This document shows positions 58,070 through 64,000 of a stretch of DNA of 64,000 bases, piece after piece; positions within the stretch are counted from its first letter, which is position 1, and each line of letters starts with the position of its first letter. Position numbers and translations under genes: made by a program. Source of the stretch: Nocardioides sp. TF02-7 (GTDB lineage Bacteria; Actinomycetota; Actinomycetes; Propionibacteriales; Nocardioidaceae); NCBI RefSeq assembly GCF_022437945.1, contig NZ_CP092535.1:806001-870000 (forward strand), read 5' to 3'. The notes under the pieces are model-generated. The model was given only the letters and a program-made list of their open reading frames with translations, did no database searches and was not told the origin of the DNA.

Positions 58070-58153
58070 GTGAGGTTTCCCCGGCCGACCGGGGAAACCT
58101 CAACTTGTCGGGCAAAGCAATGCCGGACAAGTGGAGGTTTTGCCCGTCACGTC
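58070..58153. repeat. 84 bp dispersed palindromic element, copy B
   Basis: Exact reverse complement of 32241-32324. It lies between two convergent genes: 38 bp after the hydrolase stop and 155 bp before the GNAT stop. A further short dyad, CTGGTCA-ATTG-TGACCAG, follows at 58175-58192. An exact 84 bp match 25.7 kb apart implies recent copying or selection to stay identical. Confidence 0.9.
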
Positions 58154-58307
58154 CGCCCCGACGCATACGCGCGCCTGGTCAATTGTGACCAGACGGACCT
58201 GTCCTGCCGCCCGATGCGCGACCGGGCCCGCGACTCCTAGAGTCGGACCTGCGTCGCCCCTGGGAGGGAGAGGGGCGACGCGGGCACTTCTCCCGGAGCG
58301 ACCGTGG

Positions 58308-58595
58308 TCAGGCCACGAGGTCGGCGTAGTCGGGGTGCTTGTCGATCCACCGCTTCACGAACGGGCAGCTGGGCACGACCCGCAGCCCCTCGGCCCGGAT
58401 CTGGTCCAGGGCGCCCCGCGCCAGCCTGCCGCCGACGCCCTGCCCCTCGAACTCGTCGCGGACCACGGTGTGCGTCAGCTCCATCGCACCGTCGCGCTCG
58501 CGGTACTCGGCGAACCCGGCGAGCCGCCCGTCGTCGGTGCGGATCTCGAAGCGGCGCCGCTCGTCGTTGCGCGTCACCGTGGTCGTGTCGGTCAT
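58308..58595 (-). CDS. Small GNAT-type N-acetyltransferase (YidJ/Acetyltransf_CG type)
   Basis: 95 residues, intact: MELTHTVVRDEFEGQGVGGR has the acetyl-CoA loop RxxxGxG, and EGLRVVPSCPFVKRWIDKHP the typical end. This is the single-domain Gcn5-related family PF14542, with about 90 residues as the norm. Its substrate is unknown. It converges with the alpha/beta hydrolase gene. Confidence 0.9.
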   Translation of the reverse strand: MTDTTTVTRNDERRRFEIRTDDGRLAGFAEYRERDGAMELTHTVVRDEFEGQGVGGRLARGALDQIRAEGLRVVPSCPFVKRWIDKHPDYADLVA

Positions 58596-58643
58596 GCGGC
58601 CGAGGCTACCGACCGGCCAGGGGCTCGAAGGCTCAGAGGCGGC

Positions 58644-59219
58644 CTACCGGACGCGGGCGTACTCGTTGACGACCACCCCGGTCTCGAACGTCCGGCTCGC
58701 CGTCAGCCGCTGGAACCGGGGCGCGTAGCCGCCGTCGAAGAGCGGCACCCCGGCGCCGAGCACGACCGGGTTGACCTTGAGGACCATCCGGTCGACCTCC
58801 TCCGCCAGGACGCCGGCGAGCCGACCGCCCCCGCACAGCCAGATGGCAGTGCCGTCCTCCTTCTTCAGGCGGCGCACCTCGGCGACCGGGTCGTCGGCCA
58901 CCAGGCGGATCCCCGGGGGTACGTCCTCGTCGACGTGCCGCCGGGTGAAGACCACCTGCTCGAGGTGGGGGTAGGGGTCGCGTACGCCGTGCTGGAACCC
59001 GGCGGCGTAGGTGTTCCAACCCATCACGACGGTGGAGAACCGGGACCGGTCGGCCTGCAGCCCCGCCGCCTCCAGTCCGACCGCGGGCACCGTGTCGGCG
59101 TACTCGCGGAAGATCCAGTCGATGTGGTCGCCGGTCACGGGGAAGGCGGAGAAGTCGTCGTCCGGGCCGGAGATCCGGCCGTCGAGGGAGACGGCGACGA
59201 AGTAGACGAGCTCACGCAT
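58644..59219 (-). CDS. RibD_C/dihydrofolate-reductase-like protein
   Basis: 191 residues, intact: RELVYFVAVSLDGRISGPDD, STVVMGWNTYAAGFQHGVRD and IWLCGGGRLAGVLAEEVDRM are the usual motifs of the RibD C-terminal (DHFR-fold, NADPH) family. It is transcribed away from a TetR regulator across a 74 bp gap that contains a strong dyad, so it is probably repressed by that regulator. The substrate is unknown. Confidence 0.9.
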   Translation of the reverse strand: MRELVYFVAVSLDGRISGPDDDFSAFPVTGDHIDWIFREYADTVPAVGLEAAGLQADRSRFSTVVMGWNTYAAGFQHGVRDPYPHLEQVVFTRRHVDEDVPPGIRLVADDPVAEVRRLKKEDGTAIWLCGGGRLAGVLAEEVDRMVLKVNPVVLGAGVPLFDGGYAPRFQRLTASRTFETGVVVNEYARVR

Positions 59220-59231
59220 CAGGACTCCAAT

Positions 59232-59273
59232 CACTACAGATGTCGTGATCCACACAGTACGACGTCTGTAGTG
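59232..59273. promoter_or_regulatory. Inverted repeat, candidate TetR operator
   Basis: CACTACAGATGTCGT, 12 bp spacer, ACGACGTCTGTAGTG: 15 bp arms matching at 14 positions. It fills most of the 74 bp gap between the divergent reductase gene and the TetR gene (ATG 59294). A TetR dimer, or two dimers, bound here would block both promoters. Strong by symmetry and position; not otherwise proven. Confidence 0.7.
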
Positions 59274-59293
59274 GTTCGCGCTAGGGTGCGGGC

Positions 59294-59862
59294 ATGGTCC
59301 GCAACGAAGGCCGCCGCACCGCGCTCGCCGACGCGGGCCTCGCCGTCCTGGCCCGCGAGGGAGCGCGCGGGCTGACCCACCGCGCCGTCGACCGCGAGGC
59401 CGGCGTGCCGACCGGCACGGCGTCGAACTACTTCCGGTCGCGCACCGAGCTCGTCGAGGCGCTCGCCCACCGGATCGGCGAGCGGCTGGCGCCCGAGCCG
59501 AAGGTGCTCGAGCGGCTCTCCCGCCACCCCCGTCGCGCGCCCTGTTCGCGACCTACGTCCGCGACATCGTGCGCCGGTTGACCACCCACCGCGACGTCAC
59601 CCTCGCCCTGCTCGAGCTGCGCCTCGAGGCGGCGCGGCGTCCCGAGGTGGCCGGACCCCTCGGCGACTGGCTCCGCGCCGGGTTCGCCGCCGACGTCGCG
59701 TTCAACACCCAGGCCGGCCTGCCCGGCGGCGCGCGGGAGATCGCGCTGTTCCACTACGCGGTCGACGGCCTGCTGCTCGACCGGCTCACGACCTCGATCG
59801 ACCCGGCGACGCCCACCGACGAGGTGGTGGACGTCCTCGTGGAGCGACTGCTCCCCGACTAG
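59294..59862 (+). CDS. TetR-family transcriptional regulator (one frameshift)
   Basis: [20 protein letters not shown], then [20 protein letters not shown] and [20 protein letters not shown] form the TetR helix-turn-helix. One base is missing in C5 59527-59531. Restored, it continues [20 protein letters not shown] into a TetR_C-type ligand domain, 189 residues in all, ending RLLPD. The stop codon TAG (59860-59862) is the first part of the hairpin repeat that follows. It most likely represses the divergent reductase gene and itself. Confidence 0.88.
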
Positions 59863-59915
59863 ATGAGCAAGTCCAAGGGTCGCGCAGCGTGCGAACCCTT
59901 GGACTTGCTCATCTA
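59860..59915. repeat. Long perfect hairpin after the TetR gene, copy 2
   Basis: Perfect 20 bp stem: left arm 59860-59879 (TAGATGAGCAAGTCCAAGGG), right arm 59896-59915, 16 nt loop TCGCGCAGCGTGCGAA. Compared with copy 1 (55371-55436) the stem has C-G in place of T-A at one position, a compensated change, and the loop lacks a 10 nt insertion. It begins at the TetR stop and ends 12 bases before the ung GTG. Probably a terminator between two co-directional genes or a mobile repeat. Confidence 0.9.
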
Positions 59916-59927
59916 ACGTTCGGTCCC

Positions 59928-60638
59928 GTGAGCGCGTTGGCGGGACTCGTGGACAAGGGCCTGGTCGCCCCGGACTGGGCGGAGGCGCTGGCGCCGGTCG
60001 ACGACCGGATCGCGGCGATGGGGCGCTTCCTGCGGGAGGAGCTCGCGGCCGGCCGGCCGTACCTGCCGCACGGCGACCACGTCTTCCGCGCCTTCCACCG
60101 CCCGCTCGCCGAGGTGCGGGTGCTCGTCGTCGGCCAGGACCCCTACCCGACGCCCGGGCACCCGATCGGCCTGTGCTTCGCCGTCGACCCGCACGTCCGC
60201 CCGGTCCCGCGCAGCCTCGCGAACATCTACCAGGAGCTCGCCACCGACGTCGGGGTCACTCCCCCGCCCCACGGCGACCTCACCGCCTGGACCGAGCAGG
60301 GGGGTGATGCTGCTCAACCGGGTCCTCACCGTGCGGCCCGGCGCACCGGCCTCCCACCGCGGCAAGGGGTGGGAGCACGTCACCGCCTGCGCGATCGCGG
60401 CCGTCGTACGCCGTGCCGAGGCCGGCGCGCCGATCGCCGCGATCCTCTGGGGTCGCGACGCCGCCGGGCTCAAGCCCCACCTCGGGCCGATCCCCCTGCG
60501 TGGAGTCGGCCCACCCCTCCCCGCTCTCCGCCCACCGGGGCTTCTTCGGCTCCCGCCCGTTCAGCCGGGTCAACCAGCTCCTCGTCGAGCGCGGCGGTGC
60601 GCCGGTCGACTGGACCCCTCCCCCACGACCCTGCCTGA
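59928..60638 (+). CDS. ung: Uracil-DNA glycosylase (three frameshifts)
   Basis: Removes uracil from [23 protein letters not shown] is the catalytic water-activating loop with the key aspartate, and [16 protein letters not shown] follows. Three bases are extra: G6 60299-60304, about 60492-60500 and C4 60615-60618. Corrected, it reads [16 protein letters not shown] and [20 protein letters not shown], the uracil-binding HPSPLS, and ends VDWTLPHDPA, 235 residues in all. GTG 59928 lies 12 bases after the hairpin repeat. Confidence 0.93.
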   Translation: MSALAGLVDKGLVAPDWAEALAPVDDRIAAMGRFLREELAAGRPYLPHGDHVFRAFHRPLAEVRVLVVGQDPYPTPGHPIGLCFAVDPHVRPVPRSLANIYQELATDVGVTPPPHGDLTAWTEQGGDAAQPGPHRAARRTGLPPRQGVGARHRLRDRGRRTPCRGRRADRRDPLGSRRRRAQAPPRADPPAWSRPTPPRSPPTGASSAPARSAGSTSSSSSAAVRRSTGPLPHDPA

Positions 60639-60919
60639 CGCCCCCCGCGAAGGTCCTCGTTCTCGGCGCGCAGCCGGTCGACCTCGGCCTCGAGCTCGAG
60701 CACGCGGGCGATGCCGGCGAGGTTGAGGCCCTCGCCGAGGAGGTCGCGGATCCGGTGCAGCCGGTCGATGTCGGCGCGGCTGTAGAGCCGCGAGCCACCG
60801 GCCGTGCGGGCCGGCTCGAGCAGGCCACGCCGCTCGTAGACCCGCAGGTTCTGCACCTGCATGCTGACCAGCTCGGCCGCGACCGAGATGGCGTAGACCC
60901 CGCGGTAGTGCTCGGCCAC
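60470..60919 (-). CDS. MerR-family regulator, HspR-like; 3' end uncertain
   Basis: GTG 60917-60919 opens [20 protein letters not shown], followed by [20 protein letters not shown] (MerR helix-turn-helix and wing) and a coiled stretch [19 protein letters not shown]. That resembles HspR, and it is divergent from an Hsp20 gene. The frame then runs 170 bp antisense into ung. A wrong count in the run near 60642-60647 may hide an earlier stop, so only the first ~95 residues are secure. Confidence 0.75.
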   Translation of the reverse strand: MAEHYRGVYAISVAAELVSMQVQNLRVYERRGLLEPARTAGGSRLYSRADIDRLHRIRDLLGEGLNLAGIARVLELEAEVDRLRAENEDLRGGRQAGSWGRGPVDRRTAALDEELVDPAERAGAEEAPVGGERGGVGRLHAGGSARGGA

Positions 60920-60936
60920 CGTCCCGCCCCTTCCGC

Positions 60937-60966
60937 TTGAAACTTCGGGAATACGTAATCTATAAC
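60937..60966 (+). promoter_or_regulatory. Promoter for hsp20
   Basis: TTGAAA (60937-60942), 18 bp spacing, TATAAC (60961-60966), very close to the SigA consensus and notably AT-rich for this genome. On the opposite strand TTCACT and TAGATT at 17 bp spacing overlap it and may serve the MerR gene. The shared region also has GTAAT...ATTAC dyad elements where a MerR-type regulator could bind between the boxes. Confidence 0.6.
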
Positions 60967-61024
60967 AGTCATTACAGGTAGTGAAGCGTCGGGCAACCCG
61001 CTCGACCGACTCGGAGGAGGAACC

Positions 61025-61480
61025 ATGTTGCTGCGAAACACCGACCCGTTCCGCGACTTCGACCGCCTGGCCAACCAGCTCCTCGGCTCGACCCTGGGCA
61101 CCACCAACCGCCCCGCGGTCATGCCGATGGACGCCTGGCGCGAGGGCGACACGTTCGTCATCGAGTTCGACCTCCCCGGCGTCAGCCGCGAGAGCATCGA
61201 CATCGACGTCGAGCGCAACGTCCTGACCGTCAAGGCCGAGCGGGTGGCGCCCAACGGCGACTGGCAGCGGCTCGCCACGGAGCGGACCCACGGCCAGTTC
61301 ACCCGCCAGCTCGTGCTCGGCGACAACCTCGACCTCGACCGGATCGAGGCGGCCTACGACAGCGGCGTGCTGCGCCTCCTCGTCCCGGTCGCCGAGAAGG
61401 CGAAGCCGCGGCGGATCGAGGTGGCCGGTGCCGCCCCCGCGGTCGGCCAGAAGGCCGAGGAGAAGGCGATCGAGGCCTGA
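61025..61480 (+). CDS. Hsp20-family small heat-shock protein
   Basis: 151 residues, intact, GGAGGAACC before the ATG. The alpha-crystallin domain covers about 37-135: [40 protein letters not shown], and [20 protein letters not shown], with the GVL motif where family members carry GxL. The C-terminal tail lacks a clear I-x-I motif (RRIEVAG). It prevents aggregation of unfolded proteins. It is divergent from a MerR/HspR-like regulator that probably controls it. Confidence 0.92.
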   Translation: MLLRNTDPFRDFDRLANQLLGSTLGTTNRPAVMPMDAWREGDTFVIEFDLPGVSRESIDIDVERNVLTVKAERVAPNGDWQRLATERTHGQFTRQLVLGDNLDLDRIEAAYDSGVLRLLVPVAEKAKPRRIEVAGAAPAVGQKAEEKAIEA

Positions 61481-61514
61481 CCGGACCGCACGGGCAGCAC
61501 GTCCGCGCGACCGA

Positions 61515-61551
61515 CGACGCGCCCCGGGGCACCGCGCCCAGGGGCGCGTCG
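61515..61551. terminator. Bidirectional terminator hairpin after hsp20
   Basis: CGACGCGCCCC at 61515-61525 pairs with GGGGCGCGTCG at 61541-61551, a perfect 11 bp stem with a 15 nt loop. It lies between the convergent hsp20 (stop 61480) and aldehyde dehydrogenase (stop 61583) genes. Confidence 0.7.
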
Positions 61552-61582
61552 CTGCGTCTGCAACCGCCGGGACGAGCCCGGG

Positions 61583-63142
61583 TCAGCGCACCCGGAGCCG
61601 CTTCATCAGCTTGAGCGAGCCCAGCATCTGCTTGACGTAGGCGTCGTAGTCCTGGCCCGGCCGCGCGCCGAGGACCTGCTTCTTGAGGACGGCGACGTTC
61701 TTGACGTCGGTGTACTTCAGCAGTCCCTGGTCACCGTGGCGGGCCCCCACGCCCGAGCTCTTCACCCCGCCGGACGGCGTGCCCTTCGAGGCGTACGCCG
61801 TCGCGAGGGCGTCGTTGATGTTGACGTTGCCCGACTCCAGCCGGGCCGCGACCGCCTCCGCCCGAGCCAGGTCGCTGCTCCACACCGACGCGTTGAGGCC
61901 GTAGTCGGTGTCGTTGGCCAGCCGCACCGCCTCGTCGACGCTGCGGTAGCGGTGGAGGCCGACGACCGGCCCGAACGTCTCGGTGCGCCCCGCGAGCATG
62001 TCGCCGGTGACGCCCTCGAGCACGGTCGGCTCGAAGAACGCCGGCCCGAGGTCGGGGCGGGCCCGCCCACCGGTCAGCACCGTCGCGCCCTTGGCGACGG
62101 CGTCCTCGACGTGCGCGGCGACCCGGTCGCGGTGGTCGGGCGAGACCAGGCTGCCCAGCTCGGGCCCGAAGTCGTACGACGCGCCGATGCGCAGCGACCG
62201 GGCCCGTTCGACGAACGCGTCCCGGAGCTCGTCGTACCGCGCCTCGGGCAGGTAGATCCGCTCGATGTGCATGCAGATCTGCCCGGTGTTGCCGAACACG
62301 CCGAAGATCGCGCCGTCCACCCACTCGTCCACGTCGACGTCGTCGAGCACGATCATCGGGTTCTTGCCGCCGAGCTCGAGGCAGCAGCCGATCAGGTTGC
62401 GGCCGGCCCGCTCGCCGATCACCCGGCCGGTGGCGGTGGACCCGGTGAACATGACGTAGTCGGCGTTGTCGATCAGCGTCGGCCCGACGTCGGGCCCCTC
62501 TCCGCAGACGACCTGGAACAGGCCGCGGGGCAGGCCCGCCTCCTCCAGCAGCGCGACGCCGTAGAGCGGGCTGAGCGCGGTCTTGTTGTCGGGCTTGACC
62601 ACGACCGCGTTGCCCGCCATCAGCGCCGGGATGGCATCGGAGAGGCCGGTCGCGAACGGGAAGTTCCACGGCGCGATGATCCCGACCACGCCCTTCGGGA
62701 CCCGCACCTCGGTCGAGCTCGACAGGAACGGCACCGGCCCGCCGCGCCGGGTCGGGCGGAGCAGCTTCTCGGCCCGGCGCAGGTAGTGGCTGATGACCAT
62801 CGGCGGGTCGCAGGTCTCCTCGACCGCCATCCGCCGGTTCTTGCCGCTCTCGGCCTGGATCAGGTCGGCCGTCGTCAGCGCGTTGTCGACGAGCAGGGTG
62901 TGCGCCCGGGAGAACACCTCGAGCCGCTTGGCGACCGGCCACTCCGCCCACAGCCGCTGAGCGGCGCGGGCCTCGTGGAAGGCCCGCTCGATGTCGTCCG
63001 GGGTCGACTGGGGCAGCTCGACGAGCACGTCGCCGGTGTAGACCTCGGTCAGCTTCCAGGTGGCGCCGGTCGTGCCGGGGACCCGGGCGACCAGCCGCTC
63101 GAGGAGGTCGTCGGTGAGGGTGGCCGGACGCGTCGTGCTCAC
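61583..63142 (-). CDS. Succinic-semialdehyde dehydrogenase-like aldehyde dehydrogenase
   Basis: 519 residues, intact. Aldehyde dehydrogenase family: GIIAPWNFPFATGLSDAIPA, cofactor lysine about K183 (VVKPDNKT), catalytic glutamate about E256 (LELGGKNP) and catalytic cysteine about C290 (GNTGQICMHIER). The sequence type is that of actinobacterial GabD2 (NADP-dependent). It follows a partial GMC oxidoreductase gene, 10 bp apart; the two could oxidise an alcohol in two steps to the acid. Confidence 0.9.
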   Translation of the reverse strand: MSTTRPATLTDDLLERLVARVPGTTGATWKLTEVYTGDVLVELPQSTPDDIERAFHEARAAQRLWAEWPVAKRLEVFSRAHTLLVDNALTTADLIQAESGKNRRMAVEETCDPPMVISHYLRRAEKLLRPTRRGGPVPFLSSSTEVRVPKGVVGIIAPWNFPFATGLSDAIPALMAGNAVVVKPDNKTALSPLYGVALLEEAGLPRGLFQVVCGEGPDVGPTLIDNADYVMFTGSTATGRVIGERAGRNLIGCCLELGGKNPMIVLDDVDVDEWVDGAIFGVFGNTGQICMHIERIYLPEARYDELRDAFVERARSLRIGASYDFGPELGSLVSPDHRDRVAAHVEDAVAKGATVLTGGRARPDLGPAFFEPTVLEGVTGDMLAGRTETFGPVVGLHRYRSVDEAVRLANDTDYGLNASVWSSDLARAEAVAARLESGNVNINDALATAYASKGTPSGGVKSSGVGARHGDQGLLKYTDVKNVAVLKKQVLGARPGQDYDAYVKQMLGSLKLMKRLRVR

Positions 63143-63152
63143 GGTTTCCTCC

Positions 63153-64000
63153 TCAGCTGCCGGCGAGGACGGCCTCGGCGGCCTTCTCGCCGATCATGTA
63201 GCACGGGGCGTTGGTGTTGCCGCCGGTGATCGACGGCATGATCGAGGCGTCGGCGACCCGGAGACCGTCGATGCCGCGGACCCGGAGGTCGGGCCCGACG
63301 ACGGCCCGGTCATCGCCCCCCATCCGGCAGGTGCCGACGCCGTGGTAGACCGACGTGGCCCGGTTGCGGATCGCGTCGCGGAGCTCGCGGCCCCGCAGGC
63401 CGGCGCCCGGGTGCACCTCCTCCTCCACCGTGCCTCCGAACGCGGCGCCGGCCATGATCTCCCGGATCATCTCGGTGCCCTCGGCGAGCACCTCGAGGTC
63501 GTCGCCGACGTCGAGGAACCCGAAGTCGATGAGCGGCGGGGCGGCGGGGTCGGCCGCGGCGAGCCGCACCTGGCCCCCGGCTGCGCGGGTAGATCAGCGT
63601 GGAGAAGACGGTGATGCAGGGCCGCAGGTCGACCTTGTGGCGCACGGCCTCGTCCTGGTTGGGGCTCGGATAGCTCCACGGGAGCATGTGCAGCTGGAGG
63701 TCCGGCACGTCGGTGGCGCGGGACGTGCGGACGAAGCCCACCGACTCGAACACCGAGTTGGCGAGGAAGGAGCCGCCGCGGGTGAGCTCGACGAGCAGCC
63801 CCTTGGCGAAGTACGACGCCTTCCCGCGATGCAGCACCGACGGCACGTGGAACGTCATCGCGTGGAACAGGTGGTCGTGGAGGTTGTCGCCGACGGGCAG
63901 GTCGGCGACCACGTCGATGCCGAGGCTGCGGAGGTGGTCGGCCGGCCCGACGCCGGAGAGCATCAGCAGCTGCGGCGAGCCGAAGACGCCCGCGGAGAGG
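63153..64000 (-). CDS. GMC-family oxidoreductase, 5' part outside window (one frameshift)
   Basis: The C-terminal ~280 residues of a flavin alcohol oxidase/choline dehydrogenase-like enzyme. It enters the window in SAGVFGSPQLLMLSGVGPAD, a GMC signature, and has the active-site histidine in SVYHGVGTCRMG and the second site in SITGGNTNAPCYMIGEKAAE. One base is extra in C5 63574-63578; corrected, it reads LIYPRSRGQVRLAAADP. The FAD-binding N terminus is missing. The gene precedes the aldehyde dehydrogenase, which may take its aldehyde product. Confidence 0.88.

Noticed and set aside
58175..58192. Operator CTGGTCA-ATTG-TGACCAG
   Set aside because: It lies between two gene 3' ends, so an operator role is unlikely; a short dyad of this size can arise by chance.

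Overview
The window looks like chromosomal DNA of a high-GC actinobacterium, most likely Nocardioides or a close relative in the Propionibacteriales. This rests on base composition, on protein sequence style (type Z S14, a lone GroEL2 ending GGMGGMDF, an ECF42-type sigma factor with a DGPF partner, DUF3263 next to a LytR_C protein) and on gene order. No rRNA, tRNA, CRISPR array, prophage or insertion sequence was recognised.

Layout. 1-7991 (minus): S10/spc ribosomal protein operon, rpsJ to a partial rplF. 8520-21074: two back-to-back clusters built around a MoxR AAA+ ATPase and a DUF58 protein. The first has a membrane protein, DUF4129, DUF4350, MoxR and DUF58, with convergent SpoIIM-like and RDD genes. 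The second has MoxR, DUF58, a small membrane protein, two VWA proteins and a TPR protein, like a Bat operon. 21093-32214 (minus): a complete CO-dehydrogenase-like molybdenum hydroxylase locus (S, L, M and G subunits, XdhC, VWA CoxE, AAA+ CoxD, a molybdopterin cytidylyltransferase-like protein and a GAF regulator), interrupted by an ArsR/SRPBCC pair. 32815-40994 (minus): narK-narG-narH-narJ-narI, respiratory nitrate reductase with its transporter. 42332-43960: groEL2 under a CIRCE operator. 46711-48500 (minus): a SAM-I riboswitch, then a threonine-synthase-like PLP enzyme and a ThiS/MoaD sulfur carrier with a masked C terminus. 48689-50300: DGPF protein and ECF42 sigma factor. 50307-58032: otsB, DUF3263/LytR_C, a Gfo/Idh/MocA oxidoreductase, a two-component system, otsA and an alpha/beta hydrolase. 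58308-64000: GNAT, a RibD_C reductase divergent from a TetR regulator, ung, a MerR/HspR-like regulator divergent from hsp20, an aldehyde dehydrogenase and a partial GMC oxidoreductase.

Three families of non-coding repeats stand out. Two ~300 bp arrays of a 22 bp unit switch orientation half way (13754-14024 and 25829-26125). Two identical 84 bp copies lie in opposite orientation 25.7 kb apart (32241-32324 and 58070-58153). Two long perfect hairpins carry a compensatory base change in the stem (55371-55436 and 59860-59915), one of them directly in front of otsA.

About 35 genes or gene parts carry a single-base gain or loss, nearly always in a run of C or G. Essential ribosomal genes (rplB, rplE, rplN, rplX, rpsC, rpsS) are among them, so these are almost certainly sequencing errors in a draft assembly. 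I give such genes as one corrected feature and state where the frame breaks. Protein lengths quoted for them assume the correction.

The strongest candidate for a less familiar system is the SAM-riboswitch, threonine-synthase-like and sulfur-carrier locus. It fits methionine (homocysteine) synthesis from O-phosphohomoserine and a protein thiocarboxylate rather than ordinary threonine synthesis.
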